Below are positions 33,700-42,645 of a DNA stretch of 64,000 nucleotides, piece after piece (position 1 is the first letter of the stretch; each line of letters opens with the position of its first letter). The position numbers were made by a program, and so were the translations under genes. The DNA is from Trebonia sp963811335. Lineage in GTDB: Bacteria; Actinomycetota; Actinomycetes; Streptosporangiales; Streptosporangiaceae. The notes under the pieces were generated by a model. That model did no database searches, had not been told where the DNA came from, and was given only the letters and a program-made list of their open reading frames with translations. The stretch lies in assembly GCA_963811335.1 (NCBI GenBank), contig CAWERB010000017.1, forward strand, positions 248,001 to 312,000, given 5' to 3'.

Positions 33700-35519
33700 C
33701 GTGCCACCTCCTCCATGGTCATCAGGTCGGCGTACACCGGGTCGGTCGTCATCAGCTCGCGGTGGCTGCCCGCCGCCGAGATCACCCCGTCGTCAAGCAG
33801 CGCCACCCGGTCGCCGAGCGCCACCGTGGACGGCCGGTGCGCGACGACCAGTGCGGTCACCCCGGCCAGGATCTCGTGCAGCGCGCGGGTCACCCGCTCC
33901 TCGGTCTGCACGTCGAGCGCGGACAAGGGGTCGTCGAGTACGAGCACTTCCGGCCTGGACAGGATCGCCCTGGCGAGCGCGACGCGCTGCCGCTGGCCGC
34001 CGGACAGGGCCATGCCCTGCTCGCCGATCCTGGTGTCAAGCCCCCACGGCAACTGGAACACGAAGCCGGCCTGCGCCGCGTGCAGCGCCGCCTCGATCTC
34101 GTCGGTGGTCGCGTCGGCCGCGCCGAACGTGACGTTCTCCCGTACCGAGGCGGAGAACAGCGTTGCCTCCTCGAACCCGCAGGCCACCCGCTGCCGCAGT
34201 CGCGGCAGCGGTATGTCCCGCACGTCCCGGCCGGCCAGCAGCACCCGGCCGCCCGACACGTCGGCGAGCCTCGGCACCAGGTAGAGCAGCGTGGTCTTCC
34301 CCGAGCCGGTCGCCCCGGTGAGCACCAGCGTCTCCCCCCGCGCGACCTCCAGGTTGACCTCACGGAGCACGGGGCTCCGGTCTCCCGGATAGGAAAAGGA
34401 CACGTGGTCGAACAGAACGTGGGCCTGCTGCCCCAGATCCGCCCCGTGACCCGCCCCGCGGGATACCGGGAATCGCGGCTCAGCCACCAGGGGGACCACG
34501 CTCCGTTCCGCACCATCTTCTTCTTCCTCGGCCGCGTCGCCGGTGATCGCGGGCTCGGTGTCGAAGATCTCGACCACCCGCTGCGCGGCGGTGGCGGCCT
34601 CCTCGCCGGAGGCGAGGATGTAGCCGAGCGCCTCCACCGGCCACACCAGCTGCAAGCCGAGGGTGATGAAGGCGACGAGGCCGCCGACGGTCATCGCGTG
34701 CCTGCTGACCGCGACCGCGCCGAGCACCACGGCCAGGGCGATCACCGCGTTCGGCACCAGGGTGAGCACCGACCAGAACCAGCCGACGACGCCAGCCATC
34801 GCGACCCGCGTCCGGAGGAGCAGGTCCGCCTGCGCGTAGTGGGTGCCCGCGGCCTGCGGCGCGCGGCCAAGTGCCTTCAGCACCCGGACCCCGGTCGCCG
34901 CCTCCTCGACCAGCGTGGTGAGGTCGCCGTCCTGGTCCTGCGCGCGCCTGGCGAGGACCTTGTACTTCTTCTCGAACCTGAGGCAGAAGAGGAAGACGGG
35001 GGCGAACAACGCCATCGTGATCAGCCCGAGCCACCAGTTGAGGCTGATCAGCAGCGCGCTCACCGCGGTGAACGTCATGGTTGAGATGAACAGGAACACG
35101 ATGCCGAACCCCATGAACCGCCGGATGGTCCCCAGGTCGGTGGTGGCGCGCGACAGCAGCTGGCCGGACTGCCACTCGTCATGGAAGGCGGGCTCGAGCC
35201 GCTGCAGGTGCGCGTACAGGTCGTCCCTGATCGCCTTCTCCATGCCGGCGACCGCGTTGCCCTGAACCCAGCGGCGGATCAGGCTGAGGCTGGCGGACGC
35301 GGCACCGAGCGCGACCGCGAGCAGGCCGAGCGGCAGCAGCAGGCCACGTTCGTGGTGGGCGATGGCACCGTCGATGACTGCCTTGGTGACCAGCGGCACG
35401 GCGATATCCGCGGCCTCAGCGGCGAGGGCCGCCGTCACCATGATGGTCAGCTGTTTGCGATAAGGGCGCAGGTAAGGGCGCAGCCGCCATAGGGCGGCGA
35501 CTGGGCTTTGGGACACCAT
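33696..35519 (-). CDS. ABC exporter half-transporter, first subunit, with degenerate Walker B
   Basis: About 607 residues from ATG 35519 (MVSQSPVAALWRLRPYLRPY). Six membrane segments in residues 20-320 precede the ATPase: FDHVSFSYPGDRSPVLREVN, Walker A TGATGSGKTTLLYLVP, signature LSGGQRQRVALARAIL and Walker B VLVLDDPLSALD. The residue after the Walker B Asp is Asp, not Glu. Such a non-canonical site in one subunit is characteristic of heterodimeric exporters (TM287/288- or BmrCD-like). A Glu-rich insert (AAEEEEDGAE) sits in the linker. It is the first gene of the two-gene operon. Confidence 0.93.
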   Translation of the reverse strand: MVSQSPVAALWRLRPYLRPYRKQLTIMVTAALAAEAADIAVPLVTKAVIDGAIAHHERGLLLPLGLLAVALGAASASLSLIRRWVQGNAVAGMEKAIRDDLYAHLQRLEPAFHDEWQSGQLLSRATTDLGTIRRFMGFGIVFLFISTMTFTAVSALLISLNWWLGLITMALFAPVFLFCLRFEKKYKVLARRAQDQDGDLTTLVEEAATGVRVLKALGRAPQAAGTHYAQADLLLRTRVAMAGVVGWFWSVLTLVPNAVIALAVVLGAVAVSRHAMTVGGLVAFITLGLQLVWPVEALGYILASGEEAATAAQRVVEIFDTEPAITGDAAEEEEDGAERSVVPLVAEPRFPVSRGAGHGADLGQQAHVLFDHVSFSYPGDRSPVLREVNLEVARGETLVLTGATGSGKTTLLYLVPRLADVSGGRVLLAGRDVRDIPLPRLRQRVACGFEEATLFSASVRENVTFGAADATTDEIEAALHAAQAGFVFQLPWGLDTRIGEQGMALSGGQRQRVALARAILSRPEVLVLDDPLSALDVQTEERVTRALHEILAGVTALVVAHRPSTVALGDRVALLDDGVISAAGSHRELMTTDPVYADLMTMEEVAR

Positions 35520-35667
35520 TTGAAGCCTAATTGCCGCACCTCTCGTTGTCACCTGGTTTTTTTCGTTGGATATTGGTGTGTATAGCGGTGCGTGTTTCTG
35601 TCATTACCTCACGTGACTCGATGGTAAGTTGAGGCATTCGGTAATCTCATGACAGCGGAGGGTAATG

Positions 35668-36613
35668 ATGACCCGATACCTGTCCGGGCTGTGTGTCGCC
35701 GGCCTGGGCTTGTGCGGGGGTGGCTGGCTCGTGGTGGCGGCGGTGGCGTTCGGCGGGATGGACGGCGGGGACGCGGGCCGGGTCAACCTGGCGACCGGCG
35801 CGGGCCTGATGGTGATCGCCTGCGCCACGGCGGCGGCCTGGGCGGTGGCGTGGCGGCGCCGGATGCGCGCGGACGGCGTGCTTGGCGGGCGGTTCGCCAC
35901 GGTGTCCCGCCGCCAGGCGCGGCGGAACAGGCGTGAGCTGACGCGGGACGTCCGGCGGGCCGCCCGGTCAGCGAAACGGTCGGCTCGCGAGGCCAGGCGG
36001 CGCGCGCGCCGCTTTCCGCGGCTCGCCGACGGCGAGCTCGACGGCCTCGGCGGTGGCGGCCTCGGCGCGGCGGCTCGGCGGCGGGCTCACCGGGACCGGG
36101 TCCCTGGGGAGCGGGTTGTCCGGTGGCGGGCTCGGCGAGCCGCGCGGCTGGATCGGCGGCTGGACGGGGCACGCGCCGCACGGCGCCGGGCGCGACGTCC
36201 CGGTACCGACGGGGACGGGACTCCCCGGACGGGAGCCGGCCGGGCCGCAGCTGGCCGGGACCGGGTTGCTCGCGGACGCCGGCCAGGTCGCGGGAAGCGC
36301 CTGCCAGGTACCCGGGCAGGCGGGCCCGAGCGCCGCGGAGGTGCTCGGCCAGCTGCGCACCCTGCTCGGCCCGCTGCTGACCGCCGCCGAGCCGGAGCCG
36401 TCGTCCCCTCCGCTGCCGCAGCGGCAGCCGGGGCAGGAACGGCCGGCGATTCCTCGTCGGCAGGCCGGCCAGGCGGGCGGGCCCGCGGCCGGTGATTCAG
36501 GCGGGCCGGCGGCCGGGCCGGCGGCCGGGCCCGCGGCCGGGCCCGCGGGCGGCCTGCTGGCGGGCGACCAGGAGCTGCTCAATCTCGCCGAAGGCGAGGA
36601 GGCGTGGTGGTGA
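35668..36613 (+). CDS. Membrane protein with Arg-rich and Gly/Pro-rich cytoplasmic tail (frameshifted)
   Basis: ATG 35668 lies five bases after GGAGGG. Two membrane helices (LSGLCVAGLGLCGGGWLVVAAVA, LMVIACATAAAWAVAW) are followed by a very basic stretch (SRRQARRNRRELTRDVRRAARSAKR, given here only in part of its length). Around 36050 the meaningful frame changes to one reading LGGGLTGTGSLGSGLSGGGL and ending LLAGDQELLNLAEGEEAWW at 36613, which overlaps the next gene. The tail contains GPAAGPAAGPAAGPAGG repeats. The family is unknown. It heads an apparent operon with the next four genes. Confidence 0.6.
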
Positions 36614-36891
36614 CTCGGATCGGGACCGCGGGGGTGGGGCTGGTGTTCGCCGCCGGGCTCTGGCTCGTCGCCGCGCCGTTCGCGCTCGGCTACCAGCGGG
36701 CGGGCGCCGGGTGGACCGGGGCCACCAGGACCGACGTCATCGCCGGCGGGCTGCTCGCGGTGGCCGGGTTCGCCGGGATCTTCGCCGTCATCGCGGGGCG
36801 GGTGAGCGAGCTGTATGCTAATCCCCGCTCTGCCGCCTCGCTTGCCGCACCGGGCACGGGCAGGGCCGACGGGAGGAACTCCGGGAGTTGA
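36610..36891 (+). CDS. Small two-helix membrane protein, SPW-repeat-like
   Basis: About 93 residues from GTG 36610, which overlaps the previous stop as GTGA and has AGGAGG seven bases upstream. The first helix reads GVGLVFAAGLWLVAAPFALGY, then W-G-TRTDVIAGGLLAVAGFAGIFAVIAG. The pattern of W, AP, LGY and W before a second helix matches the SPW-repeat membrane family. The polar tail ends GRADGRNSGS. The function is unknown. Translation is coupled on both sides. Confidence 0.75.
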   Translation: MTRIGTAGVGLVFAAGLWLVAAPFALGYQRAGAGWTGATRTDVIAGGLLAVAGFAGIFAVIAGRVSELYANPRSAASLAAPGTGRADGRNSGS

Positions 36892-38159
36892 CTGCTGGCA
36901 TTGACGAGGGCGCGCCCGGTTCCGGTTCATTCGATATCGCCGCGGTGCGGGCCCTGTACCCGGCACTGGGGGACGGGCACGCGTACCTGGACGGCGCGGC
37001 GGGCACGCAGGTGCCCGTCTCGGTGATCGACGCGATCGCGTCCGCGTACCGCGCGGGCATCGGCAACCTCGGCGGCGCGTTCGCCGCGAGCGGCCGTGCG
37101 GTCGAGATCGTGGCCGGGGCCCGTGCCGCGGTCGCTGACCTGACCGGCGGCACCGCCGACGGCGTGGTCTTCGGGCCCAGCGCCACCGCGCTCGCGTACC
37201 GGATGTCTGACGCGCTGTCCCGGGCCTGGACGCCGGGTGACGAGATCGTGGTGTCCCGGCTCGACCACGACTCCAACGTGCGGCCCTGGATCCAGGCGGC
37301 CGGGCGGGCCGGCGTGGACGTGAAGTGGGCCGAGGTCGACCTGGTAACGGGGGAGCTGCCCGTCGCGCAGTACGCGGACCTGATCAGCCCGCGGACCCGG
37401 CTGGTCGCGGTCACCGCGGCGAGCAACGCGATCGGGACACGGCCGGACGTCGCGACGATCTCGTTGCTCGCGCACGCCATGGGCGCGTTGTGCTACGTGG
37501 ACGGCGTGCACGCCACCCCGCACGTGCCGGTGGACGTGGCCGCGCTCGGCGCCGACTTCTTCACGACGAGCGCCTACAAGTGGTCAGGGCCGCACCTGGC
37601 CGCGGCGGTCGCCCCGCCGGAGCTGCTCGAGACGGTATGGCCGGACAAGCTCGCGCCGTCCTCCAACGCGGTGCCGTGGCGGTTCGAGCGCGGCACGCTG
37701 CCGTTCGCCGACCTGGCCGGGACGACGGCCGCGGTGGAGCACCTCGCCGCGCTCGCCCCGGGCACTGGTGGTTCTGGCGTCCCGCCCGCGTCCCGCAGGG
37801 AGCGGGTCCTCGCGTCGATGACGGCCGTGGAGGCGTACGAGGCGGCGCTGTTCGCCCGGCTGCTCGGCGGCCTGGCGGAGCTGGACCGGGTCACCCTGTA
37901 CGGCCCGCCACCAGGATCTAGGGCCGCGCGGCGCGCGCCGACCGCGTTCTTCAGCGTCGCCGGGCTGGCGCCGCGCGTGGTCGCCGAGCGGCTGGCCGCC
38001 CGCGGCGTGAACGTCTGGGACGGCGACAACTATGCCTACGAGCTGTGCACCGTGCTCGGCCTCGAGCCGGACGGCGCGGTCCGCGCGGGCCTGGTGCACT
38101 ACAACGACGCCACCGACGTGGACCGCTTCCTCGAGGGCATCACCGAGATCGCCCGCTGA
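36888..38159 (+). CDS. Class V aminotransferase, cysteine desulfurase-like
   Basis: A 423-residue PLP enzyme. TTG 36888 overlaps the previous stop (TTGA). It has YLDGAAGTQVP near the N-terminus, RLDHDSNVRPW, the cofactor-binding Asp and His in YVDGVHATPHVPVD, and the PLP lysine in FFTTSAYKWSGPHLAAAV. The C-terminal ARGVNVWDGDNYAYELC and GLVHYNDATDVDRF match the SufS/CsdA-like branch annotated as cysteine desulfurase-like. No Suf partners are adjacent, so the true substrate is uncertain. Confidence 0.92.
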   Translation: MTAGIDEGAPGSGSFDIAAVRALYPALGDGHAYLDGAAGTQVPVSVIDAIASAYRAGIGNLGGAFAASGRAVEIVAGARAAVADLTGGTADGVVFGPSATALAYRMSDALSRAWTPGDEIVVSRLDHDSNVRPWIQAAGRAGVDVKWAEVDLVTGELPVAQYADLISPRTRLVAVTAASNAIGTRPDVATISLLAHAMGALCYVDGVHATPHVPVDVAALGADFFTTSAYKWSGPHLAAAVAPPELLETVWPDKLAPSSNAVPWRFERGTLPFADLAGTTAAVEHLAALAPGTGGSGVPPASRRERVLASMTAVEAYEAALFARLLGGLAELDRVTLYGPPPGSRAARRAPTAFFSVAGLAPRVVAERLAARGVNVWDGDNYAYELCTVLGLEPDGAVRAGLVHYNDATDVDRFLEGITEIAR

Positions 38160-38237
38160 CCTCACCCGCCTGCCCTTGGCCAGGCGCCCGCGCAAACCGG
38201 TGGCAGCCGCCGGGGACGGCACGTAGCCTCGAAGATC

Positions 38238-38675
38238 ATGCCCGTCGATGACCAGCGCCCGTCCGGTTTCCCGCCGATCCGCCTGCTCGGCCCGGCCGAC
38301 CTCAAGCGATGCGTCGCGCTTTCGCTTGATCGTGGCTGGTCGCCGGAGCGAGCCAAGTGGTCGCTGCTGCTCGCGGCGTGCGAGGTGTTCGGCGTCGACG
38401 CGCCCGACGGCCGCGGGCTGGCCGGCGTGGTCGTGCTGACCCGCTGGGGACCGGACCTCGCGTCGGTCGGCATGATGCTGGTCGCCGCGCGCTACGGACG
38501 GCGCGGCCTGGGCCGTGCGCTGATGGAGCACCTTCTCGCGAGGGCCGGCGAGGGCGCCGCCGTGACGCTGTTCGCCACGGACATGGGCCGTCCCCTGTAC
38601 GAGAAGCTCGGCTTCGCCCCGGTCCGCCGCAACGTCTCCTTCCTCGGCCGCTTCCGCGCCTCCCGTCAGTCCTGA
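38238..38675 (+). CDS. GNAT acetyltransferase domain (N-terminal half of a split YitH-type protein)
   Basis: A 145-residue protein from ATG 38238. The acetyl-CoA site is MMLVAARYGRRGLGRALMEH, and FATDMGRPLYEKLGFAPVRR is typical of the C-terminal part of the fold. In related proteins a YitH-type domain follows in the same polypeptide. Here the frame ends with TGA TAA at 38673-38678. The very same frame then stays open through a Pro/Ala linker into the YitH-like domain at 38778. Confidence 0.85.
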   Translation: MPVDDQRPSGFPPIRLLGPADLKRCVALSLDRGWSPERAKWSLLLAACEVFGVDAPDGRGLAGVVVLTRWGPDLASVGMMLVAARYGRRGLGRALMEHLLARAGEGAAVTLFATDMGRPLYEKLGFAPVRRNVSFLGRFRASRQS

Positions 38676-38777
38676 TAACAGCAAGAAGCGCGGAGCGCTC
38701 GACCGGGGCGCGCCGCGCCCGCGCCGTCCGGTGGCCCGGACGCGCCCGGACTCATCCGGCTAGCCGGGCGGCCAGAC

Positions 38778-39179
38778 ATGCCCGCGATCCTTGCCGTGGA
38801 CCGTGCGGCCTTCGGCGCCGACCGCGGCGCGATCGTCGGCCGGCTGCCGGATTTCGCGGACCGGATCGCCGTCATCGAAAACGGTCACGGCATCGCCGGT
38901 TACGCCGCCGCGTGGCGTAACCACGTAACGTCCACGGTGATCGGCCCGCTCGTGGCGCCCGACGCCGAGGCGGCCACCCGGCTCATCGCGGAGCTCGCCG
39001 CGCGGGTCAAGACACCAGTCCGCCTCGATCTGGACCCGGACCGCCCCGAACTGCCCGGCTGGGCCCACGCCCACGGCCTCGAACCGGTCGCGCGCACCGT
39101 CGTCATGGCCCACGGCGACCTCCGGCCGCGCGGCACCCCGGAGCGCCTCTACACCCCGATCTCCGTAGCCCTCGCCTAA
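38778..39179 (+). CDS. YitH-type acetyltransferase C-terminal domain, separated by in-frame stops
   Basis: A 133-residue domain with LAVDRAAFGADRGAIVGRLP, IENGHGIAGYAAAWRN and VIGPLVAPDAEAATRLIAEL, ending LYTPISVALA. It matches the second half of GNAT-YitH proteins. The 34 codons between the tandem stop and ATG 38778 are open in this frame and read like a normal interdomain linker. No good ribosome site precedes ATG 38778. Either the domain is translated by reinitiation or the stops are mutations or errors in a once-continuous gene. Confidence 0.7.
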   Translation: MPAILAVDRAAFGADRGAIVGRLPDFADRIAVIENGHGIAGYAAAWRNHVTSTVIGPLVAPDAEAATRLIAELAARVKTPVRLDLDPDRPELPGWAHAHGLEPVARTVVMAHGDLRPRGTPERLYTPISVALA

Positions 39180-39195
39180 GCCCGGTGCGCGCTGA

Positions 39196-40899
39196 CTAAG
39201 AGACGTTGACCTGGGTGGACGGGTAGCCGGTCGCGCCGTCGGGCGCGACGTCCGCCAGCGCCGAGGTCTGGGTGTAGCCGGTCTTGTCGGTGGCCCTGGC
39301 CTCGATCAGGTGCGTTCCCTTGGTGGCGTCCCACTGCCAGGTCCACTGCCGCCACGTGTCGATGTCCGGCACGGCCGCCAGGGTGGCCTGGTGCCACGGT
39401 CCGCGGTCGACGCGTACCTCGACGGCCTCGATGCCCTTGTGCTGGGCCCAGGCCACCCCGGCGACGGCCACCCGGCCTTCCTTCACCGATGACCCGCCGG
39501 CCGGCACGTCGATCCTGGACTCGGTCTTGATCGGGCCAAGCTGCGACCAGCCGCGCGGCACCCAGTACGCCTGCGCCGACGCGAACGTGGTGACCTCGAT
39601 GTCGACCACCCACTTGCACGCCGACACGTACCCGTACAGGCCAGGCACGACGAGGCGGGCAGGGAACCCGTGCTCGGTCGGCAGCGCGGCGCCGTTCATG
39701 GCGACCGCGATGAGCGAGTCGCGCTGGCCGTCGAGCACCACCGCCAGCGGGGTGCCCGCGGTGAACCCGTCGACCGAGGTGCACAGCAGCTGGTCCGCGC
39801 CGCGCAGCGGCCCCGCCGCGCGGATCAGCGAGCCGTAGGACGCGCCAAGCCATTTCGCGTTGCCGATGTACGGGCCGCCGACCGGGTTGGACACGCAGCA
39901 CAGCGTGACGTAGTCCTCGATGAGCGGCCGGCGCAGCAGCTCATCGAAGGTGATGACGACCTCGCGGCTGACCATGCCGTGGATGCGCAGCCGCCAGTTC
40001 GAGGGGTCTACCTGGGGGACGATGAGGGCGGTGTCCACGCGGTAGAACTGCCCGTTGGGCGTGATGAACGAGGAGAGGCCCGGCACGGGCAGGTTCACCC
40101 CGGCGGGCAGCGGCGGCGCGGGCACCGCGGCCCGGGGGAAGCGAAGCGCCTGCCGCGCCGCGGACACGTTCTTGCGCGTCGCCAGGGACCGGCCGCCGAA
40201 CTCGCCGACCGCGGCCGCCGCGACGCCGACGCCCGCCGCGACGAGGAACTGCCGCCGCCCGGACCGCCTGGCCTGCCCGGCCGGCGTCCACGCCGGGAAC
40301 GCCTCCCTCCCGCTCGCGCCGCTCTCATCACCGCCGTCACGGTCATCACGGCGACCAGGCCCGAACGCGATCGGCGGCAGCCGGTCAGCGCCGCCAGACC
40401 CCCGAACGGCGCGCCCGGCCGCGCCCGCCGAGGCGGCCCGCCGCGCCGTCACCACCAGCCACCACAGCACCAGCGCCCCGGCTATGGCGCCGAACAGCGT
40501 CGGCACCACGTAAGAGCCGGTCGCGTTATGCCTGGTCAGCGCGGCGGCGAGGCCGATCCCCGCGAAGACCGCCAGGCCGAGGAACCCCAGGGCGAGCCGC
40601 CGCATCGCGAGCACGCCCACCGCCATGGAGTAGAGGAAGACCACCACGAGCACCCCGGCGAGCAGCACCGTCTTGTCCGACGTGCCGAACGCCGAGGTCG
40701 CCCAGTCCTTGACGGCGAGCGGCGTGCGGTCGATCGCCGCCTCACCGACGGCGACCACCGGCGACGCGGCGGGCACGGTAAACCCGGCGAACAGCTGCCC
40801 GATGCCCATGGCCGCCGCCGCGGCGACCAGCCCGCACGCCGCGCCCCACCAACGGCTGAACCCAGTCCTGGAAGTCATGCCCGTATGGTCCGTCGCCAT
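39196..40899 (-). CDS. Membrane-anchored molybdopterin oxidoreductase, sulfite-oxidase-like
   Basis: About 567 residues from ATG 40899 or 40878. The N-terminal half has four or five membrane helices, followed by a twin-arginine-like RRSGRRQFLVAAGVGVAAAA. The catalytic domain contains SNWRLRIHGMVSREVVITFD, the molybdenum-ligand cysteine in YVTLCCVSNPVGGPYIGN, GFPARLVVPGLYGYVSACKW and a C-terminal dimerisation domain (VEVRVDRGPWHQATL). It is of the YedY/SUOX superfamily. The electron acceptor and substrate are unknown. It is convergent with the YitH-like gene, 16 bp between stops. Confidence 0.92.
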   Translation of the reverse strand: MATDHTGMTSRTGFSRWWGAACGLVAAAAAMGIGQLFAGFTVPAASPVVAVGEAAIDRTPLAVKDWATSAFGTSDKTVLLAGVLVVVFLYSMAVGVLAMRRLALGFLGLAVFAGIGLAAALTRHNATGSYVVPTLFGAIAGALVLWWLVVTARRAASAGAAGRAVRGSGGADRLPPIAFGPGRRDDRDGGDESGASGREAFPAWTPAGQARRSGRRQFLVAAGVGVAAAAVGEFGGRSLATRKNVSAARQALRFPRAAVPAPPLPAGVNLPVPGLSSFITPNGQFYRVDTALIVPQVDPSNWRLRIHGMVSREVVITFDELLRRPLIEDYVTLCCVSNPVGGPYIGNAKWLGASYGSLIRAAGPLRGADQLLCTSVDGFTAGTPLAVVLDGQRDSLIAVAMNGAALPTEHGFPARLVVPGLYGYVSACKWVVDIEVTTFASAQAYWVPRGWSQLGPIKTESRIDVPAGGSSVKEGRVAVAGVAWAQHKGIEAVEVRVDRGPWHQATLAAVPDIDTWRQWTWQWDATKGTHLIEARATDKTGYTQTSALADVAPDGATGYPSTQVNVS

Positions 40900-41117
40900 C
40901 CCGCAAGCGTTACAGGAAAGTCGTAACGCGAAGTCGTCAAGGGAGGCCGCGGTCGCGGCTCTACTGGAATACACGGCCACGCTACCCGCCGGGTTCAGCA
41001 CGCCCCCGTTCGGGATCACTGCAATCCCCTTACAAACCGGAGAAAGTCGACGTACGCCGAAAATATCCCCGCGAAATTCCAGATCAAGACGCTTAGAAAG
41101 GCAGACGCCAACCGCCA

Positions 41118-41624
41118 TCAGGCGTCCTCGTCGAACACCCAGCGCGTCGGCGACCCGGTGAAGTCGCTGTGCAACATGGAGAACACGCGCATCGGCCGGA
41201 CGCCGATCGTCGCGTTCTTCACCGGGTCGAGGAAATTCAGGTCCACGCCGCTGTGGTACTTGGCGTTCATCAGGTCGACCACCCGGCGCAGCACCACCGG
41301 GTCGGTCGCGAACCGCGCCGCGCCCTCGATGATCACCGGGTCCGACGCGTCCTCCGTGGTCACGCAGCAGCGCGGGTCGGCGCGCAGGTTCTTCACCTTC
41401 CGCGACTCCGCCGCCGAGGTGAACCACAGCGTGCTGTCGTCCCACATGCCCCAGACGGGCATCGTGTGCGGGCGGCCGTCAGGCCAGGTGCTGACCACCC
41501 AGTAGTTCCGCGCGGCGGTGAGCCGTTCCGCCGCCCATGACCAGTGCAGCAGCCCGCTCCCGTGCTCCGGGCCAGCGATGCCGTATCCGGGCATATAGGG
41601 CCGGCTTACCCGAGGGATCCCCAT
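41118..41624 (-). CDS. PPOX/F420-class flavin-binding protein
   Basis: About 168 residues from ATG 41624 (MGIPRVSRPYMPGYGI); TTG 41648 is possible. The pyridoxamine-phosphate-oxidase-like split barrel shows WVVSTWPDGRPHTMPVWGMW, TLWFTSAAESRKVKNLRAD and PRCCVTTEDASDPVIIEG. These actinobacterial proteins usually bind F420 or FMN and act as reductases; the substrate is unknown. It is divergent from the zinc-ribbon gene with only about 55 bp between starts. Confidence 0.9.
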   Translation of the reverse strand: MGIPRVSRPYMPGYGIAGPEHGSGLLHWSWAAERLTAARNYWVVSTWPDGRPHTMPVWGMWDDSTLWFTSAAESRKVKNLRADPRCCVTTEDASDPVIIEGAARFATDPVVLRRVVDLMNAKYHSGVDLNFLDPVKNATIGVRPMRVFSMLHSDFTGSPTRWVFDEDA

Positions 41625-41678
41625 GCCGATGTGTCTACCATGCGACAACGCTCGCGCGGGCGACTAACGTTGCCCTTC

Positions 41679-42422
41679 GTGAAGGCATCTCCCGAGGCGC
41701 AGCTGCGGCTGCTCGAACTGGCCGACCGCGATACCGAGCTTGGCAGGCTCGACCACCGGCGGCGGACCCTGCCAGAAAATGCCGAACTCGACCAGCTGGC
41801 GGAGCGCGCCGCGAAGGTCAGGGACGCGATCACCATCGCGGACACTGACCTCGCCGACCTGGACCGCGACCTGTCCCGTGCGGAAAAGGACGTGGAGCAG
41901 GTCACCACCCGCATCGAAAAGGACAACCAGCGGCTGAACGCGGGACAGGTGTCCAACGCGCGGGAACTCGAGTCGCTGCAGTCCGAGGTCACCTCGCTGC
42001 GCAGGCGGCAGGGCGACCTGGAGGAGGTCGTGCTCGAGCTGATGGAGCGCCGCGAGGCGGCGCAGGCGCTGCGCGACGGCGCGGGTGCCGAGGCGGAGAC
42101 CGTCGGCGCCGACGTCGCCGCCGCCACGGCGCGGCGCGCCGCGGCCCTGGCGGAGATCGACGAGCAGGCGGCCAAGGCCGCCGCCGCGCGCGCCGCGGTG
42201 CTCCCCGACGTGCCCGCCGAGCTGCTCGCCCTGTACGACAAGATCCGCGCGTCCTCCGGCGGCCGGGCCGCGGCCGAGCTGCGCCGCGGCCAGTGCGGCG
42301 GCTGCCGGGAGATGCTGTCCACGGTGGAGCTGAACGAGATCCGCAGCGCCGCGCCCGACGAGGTGGTGCGCCACGAGGAGTGCCGCAGGATCCTGGTGCG
42401 GACCGCCGACTCCGGCCTGTAG
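41679..42422 (+). CDS. Coiled-coil protein with C4-type zinc ribbon (CdsZ-like)
   Basis: A 247-residue protein from GTG 41679 (MKASPEAQLRLLELADRD when read as start). It has two long coiled-coil segments (DLADLDRDLSRAEKDVEQVT, LESLQSEVTSLRRRQGDLEE) and a C-terminal zinc ribbon QCGGCREMLSTVELNEI, then RHEECRRILVRT. In typical members the second half is CxxCGRIL; here the first of those Cys is His, giving a C2HC-type site. The family is conserved in actinobacteria next to nucleic-acid metabolism genes. Confidence 0.9.
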   Translation: MKASPEAQLRLLELADRDTELGRLDHRRRTLPENAELDQLAERAAKVRDAITIADTDLADLDRDLSRAEKDVEQVTTRIEKDNQRLNAGQVSNARELESLQSEVTSLRRRQGDLEEVVLELMERREAAQALRDGAGAEAETVGADVAAATARRAAALAEIDEQAAKAAAARAAVLPDVPAELLALYDKIRASSGGRAAAELRRGQCGGCREMLSTVELNEIRSAAPDEVVRHEECRRILVRTADSGL

Positions 42423-42645
42423 GGAATCCGCCGGACATCATCCAGAACGAGGGCGTGGTCCCCCCGTCCGCCCGGCGGCCGCGCCGCGTTCGACAGATAA
42501 CGATATAGCTAAAAGTTCCCGGTCCGTGCCCCTGGCCGCGGCCCCGGCGGCCGGGCAACGCCGCAGGTTGCGGAACGGACGCGGTTCGCATCGGACCCGA
42601 CGCCGATGCCGGAATTCGCCACTGCGTCCAATAGACTTCCCGGTC

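Noticed and set aside
42423..42645. RNase P RNA gene downstream of the zinc-ribbon protein
   Set aside because: I looked for the conserved GAGGAAAGTCC start and the matching 3' end; neither is present and the gap is too short.
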